The notes: generated by a model not told the origin, from the sequence alone. Counted from the first letter of the stretch, positions 43,493-52,621 are shown. The stretch: DNA of 64,000 nt from Lachnospiraceae bacterium (GCA_019424135.1 JAHYZZ010000001.1:60512-124511), one strand, 5' to 3'. Made by a program: numbers and translations.

Positions 43493-44506
43493 TAATTCCT
43501 TATATTCTCTTGTAGTATTACGGATGATCAACTCTGGCTCAAGAATAATCCGCCTGTATTCCGCATCAGGCTGATCGATCCTGCGGATCATCAGCTCCGC
43601 CGCCTGTTCTCCCATATCTCTTACGTGCTGGCTAATGGTAGTAAGCTCAATCCCATGAATCTTTGAAAAGTCAATATTATCAAAACTAACAATGGACAGA
43701 TCCTCTGGAATGCCAACCCCCTTTTCCTTGCACCAATCCAGAAAGCCTAACGCCATCATGTCATTGGCGAGGATCATCCCGGTCGGTCTTTCGATACGCT
43801 CAAAAAACCTTTCTGCCATTTCATACCCAGTTCCCATCCGAAGATCCCCTTCGTAGATATCTTCCTCTTTCATCGGAAGAAAGTAATTTTTTAACGCCTG
43901 ACAATACCCTTCAAACCTCTGGACAGATGCTGATGACATCGCCTGTCCTCGTACAAAACCAATCCGCTTATGTCCCAATTCGATCAGATGCATAGCCGCA
44001 ATATATCCAGCTTTAAAATTATCCATCGTAACAGAGTCATAATTTGAAAGATCCAATGACCGATTGACCAAAACAATGGGAATCTGATCCACCTGATCCT
44101 GAAGCTGTTCCTTATTGGTCTGGGCAGTGAACAGAATCATTCCAGCCAGGCGGAACTCTTTGGCCATCTCAATAAACTCCTGTTCCTTTTGAATATCGTA
44201 TTCACTGTTGAAAATCATGACTGTATAACCGTGTCGGTTCAGTTCTTTCTGGATATAAAAAGTAAGCTCCGCGTAAAAGGGATTACGCACGTCCCCAAAT
44301 ACCAGTCCGATAATATCCATTTTGCCCTTACTTAAACTCTGAGCAAGCGGATTAGGCTTATATCCCTGCTCTTTTGCAAATTGCTGGATTTTTTCTCTAA
44401 GTTCCGGGCCAACGCCGGGGGCTCCATTCAGCGCACGTGATACAGTAGCCCTGGACACGCCTATCTGCTTTGCGATATCATTGATTGTATATTTTCCTTT
44501 TCCCAT
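43490..44506 (-). CDS. LacI family transcriptional regulator
   Basis: A 338-residue LacI/GalR repressor. The DNA-binding helices are TINDIAKQIGVSRATVSRALNG (about residues 7-28), split here as TINDIAKQIGV and SRATVSRALNG, followed by a hinge helix NPLAQSLSKGK and a periplasmic-binding-protein-like effector domain (about 60-335). It probably represses the divergent catabolic operons through the AACGTT-core palindromes at 41073-41274; the effector would be an intermediate of that pathway. The gene converges on the MFS gene across a shared terminator. Confidence 0.92.
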   Translation of the reverse strand: MGKGKYTINDIAKQIGVSRATVSRALNGAPGVGPELREKIQQFAKEQGYKPNPLAQSLSKGKMDIIGLVFGDVRNPFYAELTFYIQKELNRHGYTVMIFNSEYDIQKEQEFIEMAKEFRLAGMILFTAQTNKEQLQDQVDQIPIVLVNRSLDLSNYDSVTMDNFKAGYIAAMHLIELGHKRIGFVRGQAMSSASVQRFEGYCQALKNYFLPMKEEDIYEGDLRMGTGYEMAERFFERIERPTGMILANDMMALGFLDWCKEKGVGIPEDLSIVSFDNIDFSKIHGIELTTISQHVRDMGEQAAELMIRRIDQPDAEYRRIILEPELIIRNTTREYKEL

Positions 44507-44586
44507 GACTCTTCTCCTTTTACTGCTCCATCATAATATAAACGAATCATAAAAACAAGATGCTTTGTATTTTATACCAATTTTCA

Positions 44587-44616
44587 TTGACGTAGAATAA
44601 ATATATATGGTATTAA
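44587..44616 (+). promoter_or_regulatory. Weak promoter candidate for the CdaR-type gene
   Basis: TTGACG, 18 bases, TATTAA. The -35 is good and the -10 is poor. Confidence 0.35.
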
Positions 44617-44639
44617 TAACATAGATTGGAGGGAATCAA

Positions 44640-45737
44640 ATGTATAACATCAGCAAAAAAACAGCACAGCAGATTGTCGACACGGTCAAAGAATTCTGTG
44701 GATATGACATTAATTTTATCAGCGATAGCGGGATGATCCTTGCAAGCACAGACTCTTCTCGCATCGGCACCTTTCACGAAGGAGGAATGGCAGCCTTAAG
44801 AAGCGGGGAAGCTTTGGAAGTCTTCCAAAATGATACTTTCCACGGCACTCAAAAAGGTGTAAACATCCCGGTTTTTCAAGGGAACATCCCGGCAGCGGTT
44901 ATCGGAATCAGTGGAGACCCAGATGAAGTTCGTCCTTTTGCCCATCTGGCCGAACGGATTACCCGGCTTCTTCTTCGGGAGCAGGAACTGAATGCTGCCG
45001 TACGTACTTCCTCCGAAAAAAGACATTATCTGATCCAGTCACTGATCAATGAATCTACAGAAAATCCCAGATATCTCCTAAGCCTCCTAAAGGACTTTCG
45101 GATGAATCCGAACACCTCTAAACGCATTATTCTGATACATCTAAAATCCGAAAACGGTGGTCGATATATGACCAATATCGAATCCAGGATCCAGCTTCTG
45201 TGTGACAAACTCACAGGGTCTATTTTCTGTTATCAGTATCCCTATGACTTTATCCTCCTGACTGATGCAAAGTGTGTTGACGAAAAACTTTCTATTCTCA
45301 GAAAATTTGCTTCTGAAGAACGTGATTCTCTCGCAGTCGGCATCGGACAAAGCTGCGATCTCTATCAGGTCCATACCTCTTTTGCTGCCGCACAGATTGC
45401 TCTTGAAAGCCTCTCCTTCTCAGATTCTAATCTTTCCCTTTTTGACGATCTGACTTTGGAAATTCTTCTTGGCCCAGTCTCTAAAGAATGCCGTAAAAAA
45501 TATCTGGACAAGACCATTCAGGCTCTCTCCTCCGAAGAGATTCTTCTTCTCAGACTATACTTTGAGGAAAACCGTTCTTTGACTCAGACCGCAAAAAGAC
45601 TATTCCTCCACAAAAACACTCTGCAGTATCGTCTAGAAAGGATCCACAAACACTGCGGATTTGATCCTAGAAACTTTAAAGATGCAGTGATTTTATATCT
45701 AGCTGTGAATCTGGAAAACCGAAATTCGTATTTTTAA
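44640..45737 (+). CDS. cdaR: CdaR-type sugar diacid regulator (PucR/CdaR family)
   Basis: A 365-residue activator-type regulator. The N-terminal sugar-diacid recognition domain (about 1-135) begins ISKKTAQQIVDTVKEFCGYD and includes IGTFHEGG and IGISGDPDEVRPFAHLAE. The C-terminal PucR helix-turn-helix (about 300-360) reads SLTQTAKRLFLHKNTLQYRL. In Escherichia coli CdaR senses glycerate, glucarate or galactarate and activates their use. The gene lies directly upstream of glycerate kinase, which supports that role. GGAGGGAATCAA precedes the ATG. Confidence 0.9.
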   Translation: MYNISKKTAQQIVDTVKEFCGYDINFISDSGMILASTDSSRIGTFHEGGMAALRSGEALEVFQNDTFHGTQKGVNIPVFQGNIPAAVIGISGDPDEVRPFAHLAERITRLLLREQELNAAVRTSSEKRHYLIQSLINESTENPRYLLSLLKDFRMNPNTSKRIILIHLKSENGGRYMTNIESRIQLLCDKLTGSIFCYQYPYDFILLTDAKCVDEKLSILRKFASEERDSLAVGIGQSCDLYQVHTSFAAAQIALESLSFSDSNLSLFDDLTLEILLGPVSKECRKKYLDKTIQALSSEEILLLRLYFEENRSLTQTAKRLFLHKNTLQYRLERIHKHCGFDPRNFKDAVILYLAVNLENRNSYF

Positions 45738-45767
45738 CAAATTTTTTCGATATTTTTTTATTTATTT

Positions 45768-45826
45768 GTTATCTATTCCATATATTTCAAGCAATCGTTT
45801 TCGTATACTAAATATAGTTATCTATT
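45768..45826 (+). promoter_or_regulatory. Glycerate kinase control region with direct repeat GTTATCTATT
   Basis: The 10-mer GTTATCTATT occurs at 45768-45777 and again at 45817-45826. Between them is TATACT (45804-45809), a good -10 without a recognisable -35, as expected for an activator-dependent promoter. Confidence 0.45.
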
Positions 45827-45848
45827 AGAACAAAAGGAGGAAACAAAT

Positions 45849-46970
45849 ATGAAAATCGTAGCCGCAATCGATTCTTTTAAAGGCAGCATGACGTCCATCG
45901 AGGCCGGAAACGCCGCAAAGGCAGGAATCCTGGCCGCACATCCAGAAGCTCAGGTTGTCGTAAAGCCACTGGCTGACGGAGGAGAAGGAACCACCGAGGC
46001 ATTGATCGAAGGTCTAAAAGGGGATAGGATCACTCTCACAGTCACAGGGCCTTTCGGAGAACCAGTTTCCTGCTGTTACGGATATCTGCCTGCCACATCT
46101 ACAGCAGTTATCGAAATGGCCACTGCAGCCGGCATCACTCTCTCTGACAGACGTGACCCTCTTGCCGCCACCACTCGAGGCGTGGGAGAAATCATCCTGG
46201 ATGCCATAAACCACGGCTGCCGTGACTTCATCATCGGCATCGGAGGAAGCGTCACCAATGACGGAGGCATCGGAATGCTGACTGCTCTGGGCATCCACTT
46301 TCTAGATAAAGAAGGAAAGGACGTTGGAGAAGGCGGACAGGCCTTAGGAAAAGTTGCTTCCGTAAAACTTTCCAAAATGGATCCCCGACTAAAGGAATGT
46401 CATTTCCAGGTAGCCTGTGATGTTACCAATCCGCTCTGCGGTAAAAACGGAGCAACTTACATCTACGGACCCCAAAAAGGAGTCTCTGATGACATGAAAG
46501 AATCTTTAGATCAGGCTATGGCGCATTACGCATCCATCTGCGCCTCTTCGCTTGGCTTCGATCACGCAAAGGCTCCCGGCGCCGGTGCCGCCGGTGGTCT
46601 GGGCTTTGCGTTTCAAAGCTTCTTAAATGGCACTCTGACTCCCGGAATCGATCTCATCTTAAAAGCTATTGGCCTAGAAGAGGAGCTGAAAGATGCCGAT
46701 TTTGTCATTACCGGTGAAGGTCGTCTGGATCACCAAACCGCCATGGGAAAAGCCCCTGTCGGTGTTGCTTCACTTGCAAAAAAATACGGTGCAAAAGTCA
46801 TCGCTTTTGCAGGCAGCGTAACTAAGGATGCCTCCGCCTGTAACGATGCTGGTATAGACGCCTTCTTTCCTATCGTTCGTGGTGTCTGTACACTGGAAGA
46901 AGCCATGGACCCGGCCAACGCAAAAGCAAATCTTTCGGCCTGCACAGAACAGGTATTTCGGCTATTGTAA
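45849..46970 (+). CDS. glxK: Glycerate kinase, GlxK/GarK family
   Basis: A 373-residue type I glycerate kinase that phosphorylates D-glycerate to 2-phosphoglycerate. Signature segments are DSFKGSMTSIEAGNA at the N-terminus, KPLADGGEGTTEAL, GIGGSVTNDGGIGML, PGAGAAGGLGFAF and TGEGRLDHQTAMGKAP. Length is normal. AAAGGAGGAAACAAAT precedes the ATG. It follows the CdaR-type gene by 111 bases and is probably its target. Confidence 0.96.
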   Translation: MKIVAAIDSFKGSMTSIEAGNAAKAGILAAHPEAQVVVKPLADGGEGTTEALIEGLKGDRITLTVTGPFGEPVSCCYGYLPATSTAVIEMATAAGITLSDRRDPLAATTRGVGEIILDAINHGCRDFIIGIGGSVTNDGGIGMLTALGIHFLDKEGKDVGEGGQALGKVASVKLSKMDPRLKECHFQVACDVTNPLCGKNGATYIYGPQKGVSDDMKESLDQAMAHYASICASSLGFDHAKAPGAGAAGGLGFAFQSFLNGTLTPGIDLILKAIGLEEELKDADFVITGEGRLDHQTAMGKAPVGVASLAKKYGAKVIAFAGSVTKDASACNDAGIDAFFPIVRGVCTLEEAMDPANAKANLSACTEQVFRLL

Positions 46971-46998
46971 CAGTAACGTAAGACATCCTGACTTTTTC

Positions 46999-47027
46999 TT
47001 GAATTCGCCTGGAAAGTGCGCTATACT
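46999..47027 (+). promoter_or_regulatory. Sigma-A promoter of the marR-type gene
   Basis: TTGAAT, 17 bases, TATACT, about 50 bases before the ATG. Confidence 0.7.
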
Positions 47028-47079
47028 TAAGCTACGGTTTTTGTTAAGCCTTTAATTATTTAACGATAAGGAGTCCATC

Positions 47080-47553
47080 ATGGGGGATAATCTGAGAAAA
47101 GAATTTTTTCAATCGATGATGTGTTTTAAAAAGCTGGAATCTGCCTTTTCTCTGGAATGTGAGATGCAGATGAATGAGATGGCAATTCTTCAGGACATTC
47201 TGGGAGGCTGTAGCTGTAGTAAAAGTGCCTGTACGAACCTTGATGTACCAAAAATGCAGGAGCAGCTTAAGATTTCTAAGCCAGCTGTCTCCTATATTTT
47301 AAATACTTTGGAGAAAAAACATTATATCGTCCGGGAAATCGATGCAAATGACAGACGGAAGATTTCGATCAGCACCACGCCAGAAGGACAGGCTGCCGCC
47401 CATCGCTCCATGAAAAAATGTGATGCAGTCTGGTCCGAACTTCTTGAAAGCTTCGGAGAAGACAATATGCGCACACTAATTGATCTTCTGACCTCATTAA
47501 ATGAACTTTCCTGCCAGCTAAAATCAGAAAAAAAAGGCAACCATCATCCATAA
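47080..47553 (+). CDS. MarR family regulator with a cysteine-rich insert
   Basis: A 157-residue winged-helix regulator. The recognition helices are LKISKPAVSYILNTLEKKHY and the wing is VREIDANDRRKISIS; flanking helices would form the dimer. Residues about 44-53 read GCSCSKSAC, with four closely spaced cysteines in the loop before the DNA-binding domain. This is not usual in MarR proteins and could bind a metal or sense thiol oxidation. No co-transcribed target is next to it; the gene stands alone with its own promoter and terminator. Confidence 0.85.
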   Translation: MGDNLRKEFFQSMMCFKKLESAFSLECEMQMNEMAILQDILGGCSCSKSACTNLDVPKMQEQLKISKPAVSYILNTLEKKHYIVREIDANDRRKISISTTPEGQAAAHRSMKKCDAVWSELLESFGEDNMRTLIDLLTSLNELSCQLKSEKKGNHHP

Positions 47554-47561
47554 CGGACACA

Positions 47562-47619
47562 AAAAATACCCTGTCAGCCTAAGGCTTTATGAAAGCCAAG
47601 GGTTGACAGGGTATTTCTA
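47562..47619 (+). terminator. Bidirectional terminator between marR-type gene and clpC
   Basis: AAATACCCTGTCA pairs with TGACAGGGTATTT around an inner imperfect stem GCCTAAGGCTTT/AAAGCC. T-rich flanks lie on both sides of the convergent genes. Confidence 0.8.
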
Positions 47620-50067
47620 TTAACTGCTGTATGACGGTTCTTTTTCTTCCATCAAATGGATCCTTTTTCCATCTCCCTTTGCAATGATCTCATCTTTTGG
47701 ATCATAGTCTTCGTCCAGAATCTGATCCGCTACCAGATTCTGCAAGGTGGACTGGATTGCCCTTCTGAGGGGTCTTGCTCCGAAAGCCGGATCATATCCC
47801 TTTTTCACCAGTATATCTACTGCACTGTCTTCCACTTTCAGATGAACTCCCTGCTTTTCCAGACGTTTGATCAATTCATCTGTCATGTGTACAGCTATTC
47901 TTCTAATATCTTCTTCCTGCAGTTGATGGAATACGATGATTTCATCCAGACGATTCAAAAATTCCGGCTGGAAGGTCTGTTTTACTTCTTCCATCACACG
48001 GCTTTTGATATTTTCTTCTCTCTGAACCTTTTCCGACTGCCCTGTATAAAATCCAAGGGATTTTTTCCCAAGAATATCCCTTGCACCCACATTAGAGGTC
48101 ATCACGATAATCGTATTCTTAAAACTTACCGTGCGTCCCTGAGAATCAGTAAGTCTCCCGTCATCAAGAATCTGAAGAAGCGTATTCCATACATCCGGAT
48201 GTGCTTTTTCCATCTCGTCAAACAGCACAATACTGTACGGATGCCTTCTTACCTGCTCTGTCAGCTGTCCACCCTCGTCATGGCCTACATATCCTGGAGG
48301 CGAGCCGATCAGTTTGGAGACAGTATAGGATTCCATATATTCCGACATATCCATGCGGATCATCGCATTCTCATCCTGGAACATGGCCTTCGCCAGCGCC
48401 CGGCAAAGCTCTGTCTTTCCTACACCGGTAGGTCCAAGAAATAGAAAGGAGCCCAGAGGTCTTCCTGGATCTGCCACGCCGGTCCTTCCACGCCGTATAG
48501 CTCTTGCTACGCTCTTTACCGCCTCGTCCTGGCCGATCACTCTTTGATGAAGAATCTCTTCCAGAGAACGAAGCCGCTCCTTTTCGCTCATCGTCATCAT
48601 GGTCACCGGTATGCCGGTCCAGTTCGATACCACATCCGCAATATCCTGGGCATCTACCTGATGCTTCTGTCCTTTCTGCCAGGCTTTCTCCTTTTGCTCC
48701 AATTCTTCCTCCATCGCTTTTTCACGGTCACGCAATACTGCTGCCTGCTCATAATCCTGAACGTCTGCAGCCCGCTTTTTCTCCCTTTGCAAAGATGCAA
48801 TCCCGTCTTCCATCTTTTGAAGTGCGTCTGGAATGGTCAGGCTTTTTGTTCGAATCCGGGAGGCCGCCTCATCCATCAAATCAATGGCCTTATCCGGCAA
48901 AAATCTGTCCTGGATATAACGTTGCGACAGTTCAGCTGCTGCCTCCAGCGCATCATCTGTAATCGTAAGCTCATGAAACGATTCATATGTTTTTCGCAAT
49001 CCTTGTAAAATACGTATCGTGTCTTCTATATTTGGCTCTTCTACTGAAATAGGCTGAAATCTTCTCTCAAGAGCCGCATCTTTTTCGATATGCTGCCGGT
49101 ATTCTGTTCTCGTTGTAGCGCCAATGATCTGTAAAGTACCTCTCGCCAGGACAGGCTTTAAGATGTTAGCAGCGTCCATCGTCTCGCTAGTTCCTGCTCC
49201 TGCTCCCATGATCGTATGAAGCTCATCCAAAAACAGAATCACATGCTCATCTCGTTCTGCTTCCTCCAAAAACGCCTTGATCCGTTCTTCAAAGTCCCCC
49301 CTAAATCTGGTTCCGGAGATCATTCCTACCAGGTCTACAGAAACAATCCGCGTATGTTTCAAATGCAACGGAATATGTCCCTTGGCAATCCGCTGAGCCA
49401 GGCCCTCGATCACTGCTGTTTTTCCCACGCCGGGATCTCCAATCAGCACCGGATTATTCTTCGTCCGTCTAGACAGAACCTGAACCAAACGTTCCACCAC
49501 ATCTTCCCGGCCGATCACGGGATCGTAACCTCCATCTTCTGCCTGTTTTGTCATGTCCTTACCGTATTTCTTCAGCATAGACTCTCCTGCTTCCTTTTCT
49601 GGGTATACTGCTTCTTCTTCGGCACCGTCACTGTCAGCCCCATATTCCAGCTCTTTTTTCAGCTCTTCTGTCGATACTTCTAGAGAATGAAGCAGCTGAA
49701 CAGCGGCACATTGGTCCGCTTTCAAAATCCCGGCCAGAAGATCGGATGGCTCTGCCTTCTCGTGGTCGTTTTCCCTTGCTGCTATCGAGGCCTGATACAA
49801 TACTTCGTCTGCCTCGCCAGAAATCTGGATGGCCTGGGAATGCACCTGTGTCACACCACCGTCATACCGGCGGACATACTCTTCCAACAGTTTCTCATCC
49901 AGTCCAAATTTGTACAAAATTTTTTTTACGATTCCTTCCTCTTTCGTCAGCGCCCACAGAAGATGCTCACTTCCCAGAAATCCATGTCCCATTTTTGCGG
50001 CCAACTTAAGCGCCGTCTGAAATACTTCCAACGCTCTTTCGCTATATAATTCCAGATTAACCTTCAT
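47620..50067 (-). CDS. clpC: ATP-dependent Clp protease ATPase subunit ClpC
   Basis: An 815-residue Hsp100 unfoldase. Residues about 1-145 hold the two N-terminal repeats (ALEVFQTALKLAAKMGHGFL and the EPSDLLAGIL copy). The first AAA domain has Walker A GDPGVGKTA near 206, the middle UVR-like coiled segment (about 410-465) binds McsA-type adaptors, and the second AAA domain has GPTGVGKTEL near 546. It feeds unfolded proteins to ClpP. It overlaps the mcsA-like gene by 11 bases. Confidence 0.95.
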   Translation of the reverse strand: MKVNLELYSERALEVFQTALKLAAKMGHGFLGSEHLLWALTKEEGIVKKILYKFGLDEKLLEEYVRRYDGGVTQVHSQAIQISGEADEVLYQASIAARENDHEKAEPSDLLAGILKADQCAAVQLLHSLEVSTEELKKELEYGADSDGAEEEAVYPEKEAGESMLKKYGKDMTKQAEDGGYDPVIGREDVVERLVQVLSRRTKNNPVLIGDPGVGKTAVIEGLAQRIAKGHIPLHLKHTRIVSVDLVGMISGTRFRGDFEERIKAFLEEAERDEHVILFLDELHTIMGAGAGTSETMDAANILKPVLARGTLQIIGATTRTEYRQHIEKDAALERRFQPISVEEPNIEDTIRILQGLRKTYESFHELTITDDALEAAAELSQRYIQDRFLPDKAIDLMDEAASRIRTKSLTIPDALQKMEDGIASLQREKKRAADVQDYEQAAVLRDREKAMEEELEQKEKAWQKGQKHQVDAQDIADVVSNWTGIPVTMMTMSEKERLRSLEEILHQRVIGQDEAVKSVARAIRRGRTGVADPGRPLGSFLFLGPTGVGKTELCRALAKAMFQDENAMIRMDMSEYMESYTVSKLIGSPPGYVGHDEGGQLTEQVRRHPYSIVLFDEMEKAHPDVWNTLLQILDDGRLTDSQGRTVSFKNTIIVMTSNVGARDILGKKSLGFYTGQSEKVQREENIKSRVMEEVKQTFQPEFLNRLDEIIVFHQLQEEDIRRIAVHMTDELIKRLEKQGVHLKVEDSAVDILVKKGYDPAFGARPLRRAIQSTLQNLVADQILDEDYDPKDEIIAKGDGKRIHLMEEKEPSYSS

Positions 50068-50425
50068 GAGGGCACACCTCCTTTTCCATCATTGCAATAT
50101 CATCCCTGATCCTGGCAGCTTCTTCATAATTCTCCTGCTTTGCCGCCTCCTTAAGACGAATGCGAAGGAGGGAAAGCATCCTCTTCTTTTGAAAATCTTC
50201 CGCAGCCGTATCTGGAAACGCACGTTCTCCGTATCTTCTGGGTTCCGGTCTCCCTGGCCACCAACCGGAATAATTCCGAAAGGTCTCCGCATGTCCCGTT
50301 GCCACCGCCTGCTGCCACATCCGCTGCAAACAGTCATTGCAGACCGAAATCTGATAGAGTCCTCCCAGATAATTCAAATAAAATACTTTATCAGCTTCTT
50401 GTTTATTACAAAATTGACATTTCAT
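50057..50425 (-). CDS. mcsA: McsA-like zinc-finger/UVR-domain protein
   Basis: A 122-residue protein with a zinc finger at the N-terminus (MKCQFCNKQEA, CNDCLQRM) and a C-terminal UVR motif (about 80-115: LRIRLKEAAKQENYEEAARI). That is the McsA pattern, though McsA usually has two cysteine pairs more. McsA activates the arginine kinase McsB or acts as a ClpC adaptor. The start at 50425 has GAGGTGA before it. No mcsB or ctsR is next to it, unlike the ctsR-mcsA-mcsB-clpC operon of Bacillus. Confidence 0.82.
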   Translation of the reverse strand: MKCQFCNKQEADKVFYLNYLGGLYQISVCNDCLQRMWQQAVATGHAETFRNYSGWWPGRPEPRRYGERAFPDTAAEDFQKKRMLSLLRIRLKEAAKQENYEEAARIRDDIAMMEKEVCPHEG

Positions 50426-50495
50426 ATCAAAATTCACCTCTTTATCTAGAATCATCTTGAATCATAAATAAAACTTTAATAGTTAAGTTTTTAAT

Positions 50496-50524
50496 AATAT
50501 AATCCAAAACAATCAAAACGTCAA
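50496..50524 (-). promoter_or_regulatory. Sigma-A promoter of mcsA-clpC
   Basis: Minus strand TTGACG, 17 bases, TATATT. Just downstream is an inverted repeat AAACTT-TAATAGTT-AAGTTT (50471-50490) that might be an operator; no CtsR heptad is visible. The plus side of this 220-base gap carries only an AT-rich stretch before the next gene. Confidence 0.6.
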
Positions 50525-50675
50525 TATTTTTGTATCATTTTATATTTTTTTAAGGATCTGAAATTTAGGTCTGGAGACCTTTTTACTTTTAAGGACATTT
50601 TGCCTGCCTTGATTTTTTTCTCACAAGTGTTAATATATATAATAGATTTCAAAAGATCTAAAGGAGGGAATCATT

Positions 50676-50993
50676 ATGGGAAAATCAAGATCACATCATT
50701 CATCCCAGACAATAAAATCAATCGCAACCACCAAAGATAAAACAATGGCAATCGAAACAAGAGCAGGTATCTTAAAAAATGAGCTGTCTGAGCCAAACGC
50801 CCACATCTATCTTCAATATATGGGCAAAGAATTTAGTACTGCCGATATTATGAAACAGATTCGGAATATCTGGACCAAGGAACTTGGCAGATCCACAGAA
50901 GAATTACGAAGCGTAAACGTTTATCTGAAACCGGAAGAGTTTGCCGCATATTATGTAATTAATGATGAAATTAACGGAAAAATTTCCCTGTAG
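50676..50993 (+). CDS. Small DUF6465-like protein
   Basis: A 105-residue protein of unknown function. A polar N-terminal 25 residues (MGKSRSHHSSQTIK) is followed by a compact alpha-beta region ending with VNVYLKPEEFAAYYVINDEI. This resembles the DUF6465 family, found in Firmicutes as small cytoplasmic proteins; I recognise it by the YxKPEExAAYYVIN pattern. AAAGGAGGGAATCATT precedes the ATG. It is 16 bases upstream of the DegV gene, so the two are co-transcribed. Confidence 0.7.
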   Translation: MGKSRSHHSSQTIKSIATTKDKTMAIETRAGILKNELSEPNAHIYLQYMGKEFSTADIMKQIRNIWTKELGRSTEELRSVNVYLKPEEFAAYYVINDEINGKISL

Positions 50994-51009
50994 CCAGGAG
51001 GAGAAAACG

Positions 51010-51879
51010 ATGTCAGAGTATGTGATTACGACAGATTCAAATTCTGATGTATTGCCGGAGTTTATCAAAGAAAACAATCTTACCGTCATTCCCCAGTACT
51101 ATGCATTTGGAGATACTGTATATGGAGATGAGCTCAACATGGAGCCTCATGAATTCTATGAAACCATGAGAAAAGGAGAACTGCCGAAATCCATGGCAAA
51201 TAATCCAGCAGTAATTCGGGAACGGTTCGAACATATTTTAAAGGAAGGAAAAGATATCCTTCACATTGCATTTTCCAGTGCCCTAAGCGGAAGCTGCAGC
51301 ACAGTTGTCATGACTGCCGGTGATCTGATGGAAGAATATCCGGAACGCAAAATTCTTGTTTTCGATTCTCTGAATGCTTCTCTTGGAGAAGGTGTATCCG
51401 TATATCGCGCGGTAGAACTTTGGAAATCAGGAAAATCTATGGAGGAAGTTTACCATATCTTAATGAAGGAACGTGATTATATCAATGTATCCTTTACCGT
51501 CGATGACTTATATCATCTCCAGCGAGGCGGTCGTGTTTCCAAAACGACTGCTGTCGTAGGAAGTCTGGTTAACATCAAGCCAATCCTTACGGTAACCGCA
51601 TCTGGAGAACTGAAAGCAGACGGCACAGTCAGAGGACGTAAAAAATCCTTGAAAACACTGGTGACAAAAATGCAATCCGCACTCAGCCTGAATGATTACG
51701 GGAAAGACAGGCTGGTAGCTGTCATCCATGGCGACTGTCTGGAAGATGCCCAAAATGTGGCTGATATGGTAAGAGATCTTGGCTTTACTGACGTGATTAT
51801 CAATGACGTCAGTCCAAGTATTGGAACCCACGCCGGTCCAGGCGTTGTAGGCCTTGTATTTTATGGGAAGCATAGATAA
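51010..51879 (+). CDS. DegV family fatty-acid-binding protein
   Basis: A 289-residue DegV (FakB-like) protein. The N-terminal MSEYVITTDSNSDVLPEF, the FSSALSGSC loop near residue 95 and the basic segment RVSKTTAVVGSLVNIKPIL are typical. Members bind a fatty acid and present it to the kinase FakA, which phosphorylates it for phospholipid synthesis. The start at 51010 has CCAGGAGGAGAAAACG before it; an upstream in-frame ATG overlaps the previous gene. No fakA is in the window. Confidence 0.9.
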   Translation: MSEYVITTDSNSDVLPEFIKENNLTVIPQYYAFGDTVYGDELNMEPHEFYETMRKGELPKSMANNPAVIRERFEHILKEGKDILHIAFSSALSGSCSTVVMTAGDLMEEYPERKILVFDSLNASLGEGVSVYRAVELWKSGKSMEEVYHILMKERDYINVSFTVDDLYHLQRGGRVSKTTAVVGSLVNIKPILTVTASGELKADGTVRGRKKSLKTLVTKMQSALSLNDYGKDRLVAVIHGDCLEDAQNVADMVRDLGFTDVIINDVSPSIGTHAGPGVVGLVFYGKHR

Positions 51880-51902
51880 TTTTTATTCCAGAATATAAAT
51901 CA

Positions 51903-51950
51903 AAAAAGGCATACTTCGAAAACTTCTTATGTTTTTGAAGTATGTCTTTT
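51903..51950 (+). terminator. Terminator after the degV-type gene
   Basis: GCATACTTCGAAAAC and GTTTTTGAAGTATGT pair with one bulge; the T-run CTTTTT follows. The A-run on the other side makes it usable by the convergent gene as well. Confidence 0.8.
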
Positions 51951-51981
51951 TATCTCCATTTTCTAAACATCTGCCCAGTCT

Positions 51982-52524
51982 TTACAAATCCACAATCCGC
52001 GGTCTATGGTGGGTATAGGGGAGAAACTTCTTCAGTAAATCCTGCGTCTTAAACTTAAGATGTGTGGTATTAATCCCTGTATTACATACAAACCACTCGC
52101 CTTCCGCGACCTCCTTGTCAATAATCAACTGTACATAATCGTCCTGATCATTAAGAAGACCTACCACGCTGGCCGAGCCTGGTGTACACCCAATGTGCTC
52201 CAGCATATGCTCCGGCGAAGCAAATGACATATGAGAAACACCAAGTTTTTTACTAAAAGATGCGGTGTCAAACGCCTTATGATCTGGCATCACCAGAAGA
52301 AAGAAGCTAGTCTTCTTCTGATTACATAAAAAAACATCCTTACGCACCGGCGCCTGCAACACCTCTCCGATGGCCTTGCACTCTTCCATGGAAGAAGCCG
52401 GATCATTATCCACTCTTTCATACTTAATCCCCAGCTTTGCAAACACCTGATAAACCTTCTGCTCCAGCGGTACACGCTCTTTGACATCTTCTGGAACCGT
52501 CGTCATAATCTCACTGATATACAT
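51982..52524 (-). CDS. YbaK/ProX-like aminoacyl-tRNA deacylase
   Basis: A 180-residue free-standing editing domain of the YbaK/ProX type. Motifs include HKAFDTASFSKKLGVSHMSFAS with the conserved lysine region, GCTPGSASVVGLLND and NTGINTTHLKFKTQDLLKK. Such proteins strip wrongly attached amino acids, usually alanine from tRNA-Pro. ACGGAGGAAGTTATC precedes the ATG. It is divergent from the cupin gene, with overlapping -35 elements. Confidence 0.88.
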   Translation of the reverse strand: MYISEIMTTVPEDVKERVPLEQKVYQVFAKLGIKYERVDNDPASSMEECKAIGEVLQAPVRKDVFLCNQKKTSFFLLVMPDHKAFDTASFSKKLGVSHMSFASPEHMLEHIGCTPGSASVVGLLNDQDDYVQLIIDKEVAEGEWFVCNTGINTTHLKFKTQDLLKKFLPYTHHRPRIVDL

Positions 52525-52592
52525 GATAACTTCCTCCGTTTCCTGTTTCTCCTGCTATGAGCTCAGCAAAATAAACTCACACGTTCAAATTA

Positions 52593-52621
52593 ATTATAGA
52601 AGACTTTTCTCCTCTTGACAA
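52593..52621 (-). promoter_or_regulatory. Sigma-A promoter of the deacylase gene
   Basis: Minus strand TTGTCA, 17 bases, TATAAT. Its -35 shares bases with the -35 of the opposite promoter. Confidence 0.7.

Noticed and set aside
47656..48444. Long open frame opposite clpC
   Set aside because: Antisense shadow, no start site and no conserved pattern.
50456..50675. CtsR or CIRCE operator before mcsA-clpC
   Set aside because: Neither the heptad direct repeat nor the TTAGCACTC-type inverted repeat is visible.
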